Below are positions 49,814 through 58,343 of a stretch of 64,000 nt of DNA, in pieces. Under the pieces are notes generated by a model, which worked only from the letters and a program-made list of their open reading frames with translations, did not search any database and was not told the origin of the DNA. Both the position numbers and the translations under genes were made by a program. Position 1 is the stretch's first letter. Every line of letters starts with the position of its first letter. Source of the stretch: JAJCYK01 sp965212195 (GTDB lineage: Bacteria > Bacteroidota > Bacteroidia > Cytophagales > Cyclobacteriaceae); assembly GCA_965212195.1 (NCBI GenBank), contig CBDBUW010000015.1, forward strand, positions 124,001 to 188,000, read 5' to 3'.

Positions 49814-51319
49814 CTATTCCTCAAAACCTTTAAACTTAGCTAATCCTACATTAAGTGTAGGCAATAGTTCATTTACAAGATCGGGTTGTTCATTTGCAAT
49901 ATTCCTATTTTCCAGGGAATCAACAAAATGGTCGTATAATTCAATCGTTGGTTGTTCTTCTCTGAAGTATTTGGTTAACCTATACCTTTCAGTTCGCATA
50001 GAGATTCCATTATTAAAATAGCTATATGCAACATTATTGGATAAGGTAATGTCTGATTCTGTTAACATATTGGCGAAGCTTTGACCGTCAACTTCATGGG
50101 ATAGAGGCACCCCACATAGCTTTAACAAGCTGGGATAAATATCTACGGTCTCTACAATTGAATTGATTTTATTATTCTTCATTTTTAAACTTGGTGCCTT
50201 TATTATTAAAACGCTTTTTAGTGCATTTTCGAACAAGGTATGCTTACCCCAAACTCTTTGATCTCCCAAATGCCAACCGTGATCGCCCCAGATAACCACG
50301 ATGGTATTTTTATCTAACCCGGAGGATTTTAGTTCTTGCATTAATTTTCCTACTTGGGCATCGATATAACTTATGGAGGCCAAATATGCGTGTTTTAATT
50401 TTCGAGCATAAGCTTCGGAAACCGATTTTGAAAGACTTGCTTTTTCCTCGCCCAAGGCGTATTGATTGAATTCCCCACTTTCATGTAGACTTTTCAAATT
50501 TATGTTTTCCGGAATATTCGGATTATCACTTATCGGAAGGGAATCTCTATCATACAAATCCCAATACTTTTTGGGGGCGTTGAAAGGTAGGTGTGGCTTA
50601 AAAAATCCCACTCCCATAAAAAATGGTTTATTTTTATCTTTCATTTCCTGTAGTTTTGAAATGGCAAGATTCGTGGTATTTCCATCGGGATATCCTTCAT
50701 CATTGACTTCGCCAGCTTCATAAGGTTTTACCTGTTTTTTCAGGCTCTGGCGATTTTCGCCATTAGCGTATCCAAAAAAAGCGTTCCAACCAGTCTTCCA
50801 TTTTCCACTATCAAAAATTAATTCATCCCAGCTATATGGAAGCTCCCTTTTAGTTGAGGGGTTTTCTTCGTACCCATATACCAGACCATCGGCAGAATGG
50901 CTAATTTTTCCTATACCAACGGTGTAGTACCCATTTCTTTTAAGCTGGTGGATAAAAGATTCCGGATTTTCTTCTTCCGCCCTGTTCGATAATTCATTGA
51001 CCATGACATCATTGGAAAGTTGACCCATACTTGCAGGTCGCATACCGGTAATAAGACTATAACGCGAGGCCCCGCAGGTAGGCACCTGTACGTAGTGATT
51101 GGTAAAAATAACACCTTCTGAAGCTAGTTTATCCAAATTGGGTGAGTGTACAATACTGTTACCATAACAGCGTAGATCTGGCCTTAGGTCATCAATGGCG
51201 ATAAAAAGAACATTAGGTTGGATGCTTATTTCAGAGGTGCAATTCGTAAATAAAAAACCAGTGAGAATAATCCAAAACAAATTGATAGTACTACTTTTAT
51301 ATATCATTTCTAGGAACAA
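49814..51319 (-). CDS. sulfatase, iduronate-2-sulfatase-like (S1 family)
   Basis: A 501-residue exported sulfatase, with signal lipobox LFTNC at about residue 27. The formylglycine motif CGASR (VPTCGASRYSLITG) is present, as are the metal ligands in IDDLRPDL at the start and WGDHGWHLGD in the C-terminal half, and FFMGVGFFKPHLPF, a marker of the iduronate sulfatase-like subfamily. In marine Bacteroidota it would strip sulfate from algal polysaccharides; there is no PUL (SusCD) beside it. It is bracketed by an intact and a decayed tRNA-Arg. Confidence 0.92.
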   Translation of the reverse strand: MFLEMIYKSSTINLFWIILTGFLFTNCTSEISIQPNVLFIAIDDLRPDLRCYGNSIVHSPNLDKLASEGVIFTNHYVQVPTCGASRYSLITGMRPASMGQLSNDVMVNELSNRAEEENPESFIHQLKRNGYYTVGIGKISHSADGLVYGYEENPSTKRELPYSWDELIFDSGKWKTGWNAFFGYANGENRQSLKKQVKPYEAGEVNDEGYPDGNTTNLAISKLQEMKDKNKPFFMGVGFFKPHLPFNAPKKYWDLYDRDSLPISDNPNIPENINLKSLHESGEFNQYALGEEKASLSKSVSEAYARKLKHAYLASISYIDAQVGKLMQELKSSGLDKNTIVVIWGDHGWHLGDQRVWGKHTLFENALKSVLIIKAPSLKMKNNKINSIVETVDIYPSLLKLCGVPLSHEVDGQSFANMLTESDITLSNNVAYSYFNNGISMRTERYRLTKYFREEQPTIELYDHFVDSLENRNIANEQPDLVNELLPTLNVGLAKFKGFEE

Positions 51320-51400
51320 TAAAACCGATTTCTACGAAGGGCGAAAAAGTCGGTACACTTAAATTTCTTCTCTATATCATTTTTAAAATAAGGTGCGGGA

Positions 51401-51448
51401 GAATAGACTGCGGGACAGGCTTCAATCCATTTGATTACAAAATCAAAG
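51401..51448 (-). repeat. tRNA-like fragment next to tRNA-Arg
   Basis: AGACTGCGGGACAGGCTTC then ATCCATTTGATTACAAAATC resembles the interior and the D-arm/acceptor half of the decayed copy at 49631-49699 (which has GACAACGGGACAGGCTTCG and ATCCATTGAACTACAGGGCC). It is a partial, diverged third copy lying 70 bp from the intact tRNA. Confidence 0.4.
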
Positions 51449-51516
51449 ACATGCCGAGCACCGGCGCGAGATCCGAAGTGAAACAACTCTCGCGTTTCCG
51501 CACTCGAGCTGTTTTG

Positions 51517-51588
51517 TAGCCCCGGCAAGAATCGAACTTGCATCTAAAGTTTAGGAAACTTCTATTCTATCCATTGAACTACGGGGCT
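51517..51588 (-). tRNA. tRNA-Arg (anticodon CCT)
   Basis: On the minus strand the 7-bp acceptor AGCCCCG pairs with CGGGGCT, the D arm contains AATGGATA, the anticodon loop is TTCCTAA (CCT, reading AGG), and the T arm is GCAAG-TTCGATT-CTTGC. Length 72 nt with discriminator A. Only CA rather than the full CCA is encoded after it. It marks the right edge of the accessory island. Confidence 0.92.
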
Positions 51589-51781
51589 ATTCCGAAAAAT
51601 GGAAGCGTAAATTAGCAAAATCATAGAATGCAGACAACCCTTGTAGCCAGGTAAGCAAAACTAATGGCAAATGGTCCGGGTTTTGTCCATAGGAGTGTCA
51701 TAAAGTAGCCAATATGGCAAAAGTATTTTAACTACCAGATCCATAAAGTACGAAAGAAGTCATTCATGAGGCCTAGCCTCT

Positions 51782-53035
51782 TCAAAACTGATTCAAGGAA
51801 GTTAATTTCAGGCCAGTTGATCCCCTGACCAGCGGATCATATACCTTATCTCCGTTGGCTCCGTTGGTCAGTACTACCAAGGCATTTTTATGTTGAGTGT
51901 CCATCAGGGCCATCCCTTTGAAATACCGGGTTTCACAGGTGTGAAAGGTTATGGTGTTGCCGGTGGTGGTCTCCAAGCCCCAACCTAATCCCCAGTTTAT
52001 AATAGGGCCTACTTGAGCAGTAGCGGTTAGCAGGGATCTTTGTAAACTAGTAGTAATAGACAGTGCGCCACCATCATCATCGATCATTGCCCTTAGGACC
52101 TTGGCATAATCCAAGACCGTGGTGACCAGACTTCCTGCCGCATTAGGGTAAAGAAAAACCGGTAGAGGAGGTAGATTGGATTCAATACTGGGATAAACCT
52201 CGGTGACTTTCCTGAAATTCCAATCGGATAGATCACTGCCTTCACGATCAGCTATGGCCTGCATGGCTGATCCAATACGAGCGCCGTAGTCATCACCCTG
52301 AGAGCCGTCATTCTTGTAGCCGGGCACCATACGATTGTACAAGGTGCTATTATACGAAAAAGTGCTATCATGCATCTCAAGGGGGTCAAAAATGTGATCT
52401 CGAACATAGCGGGCATAACCTTTTCCAGTCAGTTTTTCTGTTACCCGCTGCAGCCAAACATAGCCCTCACCGGAATAGCTAAATCCTGCACCCGGCTGGA
52501 ATCGCAGTGTCAGCTTATCTCCTTTGCTGAATCTCCAGTTTTGTAATCCTGAACTGTGACTGAGTACGTGTCGGGCGGTAATGCTGTGGGCTTGTGGAAT
52601 TTCTTGAAGGTCTTTTAAGGGAAAATATTCCATCAATGGACGATCCCAGTTCAAAACTCCTTGTTCCTTTAACTGCAAGGTGGCAATGGCGGCAATGGGC
52701 TTGGCTAAGGATCCTGCTTCGAAGGTCGGTTCCTCCTGTTGAGCGGCGGGCTCCAGGTTCTCACTATGTCTCCAAGTGGTTCCGCTCTGATCGATGACAG
52801 CCATACTCAAAGCGGTCAAACCCTGTTTCTCAAGCTGTTGGGGCAAAGATTTCAATAATGCTGCTGAAGGAATCCAGGATTTGGTTGAGTTCCGAAGTCC
52901 AAGGCTATAGCCGTAGTCCAGGCTGTGGCCCCATAGGGGAGTTAACATAGCTAATGATGCTGCTGTTTTTACAAATTTTCTGCGGTTACAGGGCGTAAAT
53001 CCGGTATTTTCAGTCATAGGAGAAACGGTCTTCAA
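51782..53035 (-). CDS. Tat-exported serine hydrolase (beta-lactamase-related)
   Basis: A 417-residue enzyme with a twin-arginine signal (CNRRKFVKTAASLAML); the start may also be the Met at residue 7 (MTENTGF). Nucleophile motif SLAK in EAGSLAKPIAAIAT, the tyrosine motif YSG in FSYSGEGYVWLQ, and the C-terminal FHTCETRYFKG in place of KTG. It belongs to the class C beta-lactamase/esterase group; likely substrate a D-amino peptide or ester. It is divergent from the PhzF gene (85 bp) and next to the island edge; 51589-51781 is empty as far as I can see. Confidence 0.88.
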   Translation of the reverse strand: MKTVSPMTENTGFTPCNRRKFVKTAASLAMLTPLWGHSLDYGYSLGLRNSTKSWIPSAALLKSLPQQLEKQGLTALSMAVIDQSGTTWRHSENLEPAAQQEEPTFEAGSLAKPIAAIATLQLKEQGVLNWDRPLMEYFPLKDLQEIPQAHSITARHVLSHSSGLQNWRFSKGDKLTLRFQPGAGFSYSGEGYVWLQRVTEKLTGKGYARYVRDHIFDPLEMHDSTFSYNSTLYNRMVPGYKNDGSQGDDYGARIGSAMQAIADREGSDLSDWNFRKVTEVYPSIESNLPPLPVFLYPNAAGSLVTTVLDYAKVLRAMIDDDGGALSITTSLQRSLLTATAQVGPIINWGLGWGLETTTGNTITFHTCETRYFKGMALMDTQHKNALVVLTNGANGDKVYDPLVRGSTGLKLTSLNQF

Positions 53036-53120
53036 TGCAATGATGCTCTGGGAACAAAATTAGTTTCATTCTGATGGGTAAATGACCCTGCCGGAGATCA
53101 GGGATTCGTAACTTTAAACT

Positions 53121-53906
53121 ATGGAGTTGGACCTTTATCAGATAAATGCTTTTAGTCAGGAACCTTTTGGAGGCAATCCGGCGGCTGTAGTATTCTTGGA
53201 GCAATGGTTACCGGAGACCACCATGCAGCGCATTGCTCAAGAGAACGCCCTGGCCGAAACCGCTTTTTTAGTTGCTGAAAATGATCACTTTCATATCCGG
53301 TGGTTTACCCCGGAGATCGAAATGGATCTTTGTGGTCATGCCACCCTGGCTGCTGCCTATGCCCTGGTACGCTATCGCGGTTATCAACACCATATCGTAC
53401 GTTTTTCCTCAGCTTCTGGCGATCTCAATGTTCTTATTAAGGATAATCTATTTACTCTGGACTTCCCCTCACGACCACCAATGGAGTTGGAATTGCCAGA
53501 AACCATTGGCGGGGGATTTAATTTGAAGCCCCTGCTAACTCTTAAATCCCGGGATTACATTCTGGTATTTGACCGTGAAGAGGACATCCGGAAAATAAAT
53601 GTAGATCCTGACATATTGAATCAAATCAATATTGACCCCGGGGCCATTGTGATAACGGCCCCCGGAGACCAGGTGGATTTTGTTTCCAGAGTGTTTACTC
53701 CTCAGGCCAGTATATTCGAGGATCCCGCTACTGGTTCCACTCACTGCTCGTTAATTCCCTGGTGGAGTAATAAGCTGGGCAAATCAAAACTAACCGCTTT
53801 GCAATTATCGGATCGACAGGGGTACTTTGAATGTGAAGACCTCGGTCTTAGGGTGATGATCTCCGGGCAATGCCATCCTTACCTAGCAGCCAAGATTTAT
53901 ATTTAG
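53121..53906 (+). CDS. PhzF family isomerase-like protein
   Basis: A 261-residue protein with the two-domain PhzF/diaminopimelate-epimerase fold. Family marks: YQINAFSQEPFGGNPAAVV at the start, a catalytic Glu in ENALAETAFLV, DLCGHATLAAAYAL, and FEDPATGSTHCSLIPWW in the second half. Members isomerise small metabolites; the substrate here is unknown, as no phenazine genes are near. It is convergent with hflX. Confidence 0.92.
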   Translation: MELDLYQINAFSQEPFGGNPAAVVFLEQWLPETTMQRIAQENALAETAFLVAENDHFHIRWFTPEIEMDLCGHATLAAAYALVRYRGYQHHIVRFSSASGDLNVLIKDNLFTLDFPSRPPMELELPETIGGGFNLKPLLTLKSRDYILVFDREEDIRKINVDPDILNQINIDPGAIVITAPGDQVDFVSRVFTPQASIFEDPATGSTHCSLIPWWSNKLGKSKLTALQLSDRQGYFECEDLGLRVMISGQCHPYLAAKIYI

Positions 53907-53967
53907 GGTTGATCCACCCCATTCAGTAACCCATTCTGCAAAGACCTACTGCTGTTATGAATACCCC

Positions 53968-55152
53968 TTATTGGGATGAGGACAAGTAATTGGGGTACAT
54001 GGAAAAATGGATCTTTGCCACCTTATCATAGATCGCTTGGCGCAGTTCTTCAATATGCTGTTTACGCAGGGCGGAAACAAAGACACTTTGTGCCTGTTGA
54101 CTTAGGAAGGTAGCCTTCAATTGGTCCAGCCCCACCGGGTCCTCCAGATCATACCGTTTTTGGAACTGACCGTTAATGCGATCAATTTTGTTGTAGGCTA
54201 ATATAGTGGGCTTATCCTCCCCGCAAATTTCCAATAGGGTCTTATTTACGATGTCTATTTGTTCTTCAAATGCAGGATGACTTATGTCTACTACATGAAC
54301 CAGTACATCAGCTTCTCGAATCTCGTCCAGGGTAGATTTAAAAGCTTCTATAAGATGATGTGGCAATTTTCTAATAAAGCCCACGGTATCTGAAATCAAA
54401 AAAGGAACCTGATTCACCACCATTTTTCTGACGGTAGAGTCCACTGTGGCAAAAAGCTTATCTTCAGCCAGTACGTTGGCTTTGGTCAATAAACGCATCA
54501 GGGTACTCTTGCCTACATTGGTATATCCCACCAATGCTACTCTGACCATGTTCCGGCGGGATTTTCTTTGAGTGGCCTGTTGTTTCTCTATCTTATCGAG
54601 TTTTTTACGCAACACCGTTATTTGGTTGCGGATATTCCGTCGGTCCGTTTCAATTTCCTTTTCACCGGCCCCACCCCTGGTAGCCGTTCCACCTCTTTGG
54701 CGCTCCAGGTGAGTCCACATACGGGTAAGCCTGGGTAATAAATATTGGAAACGGGCCAGTTCTACTTGAGTCTTTGCTTGGGAGGTTTGCGCTCTTTTCA
54801 GGAAAATATCCAGTATAAGCAAACTGCGGTCGTATATTTGGCACTTCACGATGCGCTCTAAATTCCGTAGTTGGGAGGGTGTAAGGTCATCATCAAATAT
54901 GATCTTATCGATATTTTCGGCCTTTATGTAGGCCTTGATCTCCTCCAGTTTTCCTTTACCAACAAAGCTTTTTACATCCGGTCGCTCCAGTTTTTGGGTA
55001 AAATGTTGACGCACCTCGACACCCAAAGTTGAGGCCAGGAACTCAAGCTCACTAAGGTACTCCTTGGCTTGTTCCTTAGTCTGATGCTGATTAACCAGAG
55101 CCACCAGAACAGCCGTTTCTTTCTTGGGTGCCGTTGTATGAAGCTTTTTCAA
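53968..55152 (-). CDS. hflX: GTPase HflX
   Basis: A 394-residue ribosome-splitting GTPase. The N-terminal HflX domain (LEFLASTLGVEV, the glycine-rich SFVGKGKLEEI), the coiled segment (LRKKLDKIEKQQATQRKSR) and the GTPase motifs G1 GYTNVGKST, G3 DTVGFI and G4 NKID follow in order. It rescues stalled or hibernating ribosomes and responds to heat and other stress. The next gene on the minus strand upstream starts 4 bp away, so it is probably coupled. Confidence 0.95.
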   Translation of the reverse strand: MKKLHTTAPKKETAVLVALVNQHQTKEQAKEYLSELEFLASTLGVEVRQHFTQKLERPDVKSFVGKGKLEEIKAYIKAENIDKIIFDDDLTPSQLRNLERIVKCQIYDRSLLILDIFLKRAQTSQAKTQVELARFQYLLPRLTRMWTHLERQRGGTATRGGAGEKEIETDRRNIRNQITVLRKKLDKIEKQQATQRKSRRNMVRVALVGYTNVGKSTLMRLLTKANVLAEDKLFATVDSTVRKMVVNQVPFLISDTVGFIRKLPHHLIEAFKSTLDEIREADVLVHVVDISHPAFEEQIDIVNKTLLEICGEDKPTILAYNKIDRINGQFQKRYDLEDPVGLDQLKATFLSQQAQSVFVSALRKQHIEELRQAIYDKVAKIHFSMYPNYLSSSQ

Positions 55153-55155
55153 ATG

Positions 55156-55761
55156 TTATAAGGTGTTAAGATATTCCAGTAGCGCCTCTATTTGTTGTTG
55201 GTCCAATTCAGATTCATATCCCCTCATCAGACCCTTGCCCTGCTGGATCCGTAAGATTTTCTCCTCATTACTTAGAGCGCTTGTAGTTAGATCCGGGGCC
55301 TTGTACAATCCCTTCTTGCCGTCTTCTCCATGACAATCAACACACAGTTTGGTGTATACTTGTTTGCCCACATCACCACTACTGCTTATTTCAATAGGAT
55401 CTCGTTTAAACTTATAGCTTTGAGTTTCTGCGATTCCGTAAATATAGACGATGATTAAAACGGATAACAGCGCCAAAAGTTCCTTGTGCCGTTTCAGGCC
55501 CACAATACCCAGCGGTATGGCCAAGATTACCAGTATCAATTTGATCCACAAATAACTTTCAATACCCGATTTAAGGGTCATCATATAGATCCCGGTAGCC
55601 ACAATGAGCAATCCCAATATCATATCGGCCACCTTAGTTTTACTTCGTATTCTATCCAGCAGCTCCAATCTGTTGGCCAGCAGCAAAACAGTCTTGAAAA
55701 TCATAAAAAGTAAAAAAACGATCACCACCGTGAGGTGTAAATGGCGCATTCCAATTTCCAT
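55156..55761 (-). CDS. SirB2-like membrane protein fused to a C-type cytochrome domain
   Basis: A 201-residue protein. The first ~125 residues have four membrane helices with a leading HLTVVIVFLLFMIFKTVLLL, resembling SirB/DUF-type cytochrome-associated membrane proteins. The last ~75 residues are a class I cytochrome c with a single haem motif CVDCH and a distal Met in KGLMRGY. The haem domain should face the periplasm. It is read 3 bp upstream of hflX, an unexpected pairing of electron transport and ribosome rescue. Function as a redox carrier is inferred. Confidence 0.8.
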   Translation of the reverse strand: MEIGMRHLHLTVVIVFLLFMIFKTVLLLANRLELLDRIRSKTKVADMILGLLIVATGIYMMTLKSGIESYLWIKLILVILAIPLGIVGLKRHKELLALLSVLIIVYIYGIAETQSYKFKRDPIEISSSGDVGKQVYTKLCVDCHGEDGKKGLYKAPDLTTSALSNEEKILRIQQGKGLMRGYESELDQQQIEALLEYLNTL

Positions 55762-55865
55762 ATTATTAATTGGTTAGTTTGTGAGTCAAAAATAACGTAT
55801 TCTTCGGCAATATGTAGTAAATTTTTGGAAGCTATTCGCTATATGATTAACACCTAAATAGTCCG

Positions 55866-56975
55866 GTGAGAGTTTTAATTTTTATCAATACTTCCTGGAA
55901 CATTGTCAATTTCCGATCAGGCTTGATCAAGGCCCTGCAAAATCGTGGGTTTGAGGTGCTCGCATTGGCCCCGGAAGATGACCATAGTGCACGTCTGCCG
56001 GCAATGGGGGTATCATATCATCCCATTGCTATGGACAACAGCGGCACCAATCCGGTAAGAGAGTTAGCCCTCATCCAAAGGATTTCCAAAATTTACCGAC
56101 AGTTAAGACCGCAGGTGGTGCTGCACTACACCATCAAGCCTAATATTTACGGCTGCATGGCGGCCCGCTGGAATAATATTCCTTGTATCAATAATGTAAG
56201 CGGGCTGGGCACTTCCTTTTTAGTCAATTCCTGGAAGCATTTTCCCATAAAAATGATGTATCGGAATGTACTGAAATACCCGCACAAGATCTTCTTTCAA
56301 AACAGCCGTGACTTGCAACAATTTGAAAATTGGGGTCTACTGAAAAAACCCAACTATGAAGTAATACCGGGTTCCGGGGTGAACACAGACTATTTTAAAC
56401 CTGCCGAGGGGCCGTTGAATCAGCCTTTCACCTTCTTAATGATGGCCCGCCTATTAGTAGAAAAGGGTGTTAGAGAGTATGCCTTAGCTTCGGAAATAAT
56501 GTTGGCCAAAGGGCTTAAAATGCGTTGTATACTGGCCGGGAATCCTGAAATTGATCATCGCCGAGGTATTCCTTCCACCGAACTGCAGAAATGGGTCGAA
56601 AAGGGATTTGTAGAATATTTAGGGGAAGTCTCTGACGTCAGACCTCTAATCGGAAAATCCCAGGCAGTTGTCTTACCCAGTTATCGTGAAGGGCTGCCAA
56701 AATCACTATTGGAAGCCGCAAGTATGGCTAAACCAGTTATTGCTACCAAAGTCCCCGGGTGTACAGATGTTGTAAAAGACCAAATTAACGGCTTACTTTG
56801 CGAACCGAGAAATGCCTGGGACTTGGCGGAAAAGATGGAACGATTATACCACATGTCCAACCCGGAGTTGCAGCAACTTGGGAATGCAGGCCGTAAATTG
56901 GCCCAAAATGAATTTGAAGAAAATCTGGTTATAGAGAAGTACCTGAAAACAATCCAGCATATCCTTGACCAATAA
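55866..56975 (+). CDS. glycosyltransferase family 4
   Basis: A 369-residue GT-B glycosyltransferase starting with GTG 55866 (MRVLIFINTSWNIVNFRSGLI). The acceptor part contains LHYTIKPNIYG and VSGLGTSF; the donor part has the EGLPKSLLEAASMAKPVIATKVPGCTD motif with the ExxxxxxxE pair. It likely adds a sugar to a lipid-linked exopolysaccharide unit. First gene of a plus-strand block that continues with rfbC-like, wza-like and wzc-like genes. Confidence 0.9.
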   Translation: MRVLIFINTSWNIVNFRSGLIKALQNRGFEVLALAPEDDHSARLPAMGVSYHPIAMDNSGTNPVRELALIQRISKIYRQLRPQVVLHYTIKPNIYGCMAARWNNIPCINNVSGLGTSFLVNSWKHFPIKMMYRNVLKYPHKIFFQNSRDLQQFENWGLLKKPNYEVIPGSGVNTDYFKPAEGPLNQPFTFLMMARLLVEKGVREYALASEIMLAKGLKMRCILAGNPEIDHRRGIPSTELQKWVEKGFVEYLGEVSDVRPLIGKSQAVVLPSYREGLPKSLLEAASMAKPVIATKVPGCTDVVKDQINGLLCEPRNAWDLAEKMERLYHMSNPELQQLGNAGRKLAQNEFEENLVIEKYLKTIQHILDQ

Positions 56976-56978
56976 GTT

Positions 56979-57530
56979 ATGAAATTTACAGAAACGGGCT
57001 TTGATGGACTTTGGGAAATAAAACCCTCCATTTTTGAAGACCATCGGGGTTATTTTATGGAATCTTTTCAGTCAAGGCTTTTTCGTGACGTTGGAATTAC
57101 CGACCCTTTTGTGCAAGACAATCAATCTTTTTCCAAAAAGGGAGTTCTGAGGGGATTGCATTTCCAAAAAGCTCCCCATGAGCAGGGCAAATTGGTCAGT
57201 GTAACCTCGGGCTCGGTCCTGGATGTAGTGGTGGATCTGCGACCAGATTCCGATACTTTTGGGAAGTACTATAAATGCCTGTTGGACAATCGCCAACACA
57301 ACATGTTGTTCGTGCCGGCAGGTTTTGCTCATGGGTTTCTGGCTCTGGAGGACAGTCTTTTTACCTATAAGTGCACGGAATTCTACCACAAACAAAGTGA
57401 AATGGGAATATTCTGGAATGATCCGCAATTGAATATTGACTGGGGTGATCTTTCCAATCCCATCATTTCGGAAAAGGACCGGGCCTTGCCCGGTTTTCAG
57501 GAGGTAGTGGAAATACTGGCACACGGTTAA
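56979..57530 (+). CDS. rfbC: dTDP-4-dehydrorhamnose 3,5-epimerase
   Basis: A 183-residue cupin epimerase of the RmlC family: VRGLHFQ-type catalytic block here GVLRGLHFQKAPHEQGKLV, with the general-base His, VVDLRPDS and the FAHGFLALED region. It converts dTDP-4-dehydro-6-deoxy-D-glucose to the L-rhamnose precursor. rmlA, rmlB and rmlD are not in the window, so either they lie elsewhere or this one serves another deoxysugar. It starts 3 bp after the glycosyltransferase. Confidence 0.92.
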   Translation: MKFTETGFDGLWEIKPSIFEDHRGYFMESFQSRLFRDVGITDPFVQDNQSFSKKGVLRGLHFQKAPHEQGKLVSVTSGSVLDVVVDLRPDSDTFGKYYKCLLDNRQHNMLFVPAGFAHGFLALEDSLFTYKCTEFYHKQSEMGIFWNDPQLNIDWGDLSNPIISEKDRALPGFQEVVEILAHG

Positions 57531-57551
57531 ATTCTTACTATTTTAGCAATA

Positions 57552-58331
57552 ATGAATTACCCTTATTCTAGAAAAGCGCTGTCATTGTTGATATGTCTGA
57601 CATGGTTTTCAGCTGTTTTGGTGCTGAGCTCCTGTCGTGCCTATAAGGAAAACCTGATGTTACAAATTGACGAGGACGACTATCAATCGCTCAACCCACT
57701 AGTAGACGTAGCTCAGGAATCATACATCATTCAGACGCACGATAAGATAGAGATCACCGTGTACACCAATAAAGGAGAGCAATTGATCGATCCTAACCGG
57801 GTTTTGCAAAGTGAACCCTCCACTTCAGAACCTGAAAAACCCCATTATACAGTTGGTGAGGACGGAAAGGTAAATTTACCCATATTGGGTGAGGTGGCGC
57901 TGATTGGAAAGAGCCTGGCTCAAGCCAATCAATTGTTGGCCGAGAGGTATAGTGTGTATTACAAAAGCCCCTATGTAAAGACTACCTTCATCAATAAAAG
58001 AGTGGTGGTACTAGGAGCATCAGAAAAAGTAATCCCGCTACCAAATGAAGGAATGAACCTGTTAGAAGTTCTTGCTTTAGCGGGGGGGTTAAATGAAAAT
58101 GGCAAAAGCCACAATATACGTCTTATTCGAGGAGACCTGGCCAACCCTCAAGTAGCCATTGTCGATTTATCTTCTTTGGAAGGGATGAAACAAGCCAATT
58201 TACAGGTGTATCCCAACGACATCATTTATATAGAACCGGCTAATCGGCCCTTTGCCGCGTTAAGGGATTTTTCCCCCATTTTGGTGGCTTTTACCTCTGT
58301 TTTGGCCTTAATTGTCGCTCTTACTCGTTAA
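57552..58331 (+). CDS. polysaccharide export lipoprotein, Wza-like
   Basis: A 259-residue outer-membrane auxiliary. Lipoprotein signal (VLVLSSC), a polysaccharide-export domain (YIIQTHDKIEITVYTNKG ... YTVGEDGKVNLPILGEVALIGKSLAQA), and SLBB-type repeats (VVVLGASEKVIPLPNEGMNLLEVLALAGGL). The last ~25 residues form one hydrophobic helix (LVAFTSVLALIVAL). It forms the outer-membrane channel for exopolysaccharide. It is cotranscribed with the Wzc-like kinase 12 bp downstream. Confidence 0.9.
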   Translation: MNYPYSRKALSLLICLTWFSAVLVLSSCRAYKENLMLQIDEDDYQSLNPLVDVAQESYIIQTHDKIEITVYTNKGEQLIDPNRVLQSEPSTSEPEKPHYTVGEDGKVNLPILGEVALIGKSLAQANQLLAERYSVYYKSPYVKTTFINKRVVVLGASEKVIPLPNEGMNLLEVLALAGGLNENGKSHNIRLIRGDLANPQVAIVDLSSLEGMKQANLQVYPNDIIYIEPANRPFAALRDFSPILVAFTSVLALIVALTR

Positions 58332-58343
58332 CTTGCTGTTATT

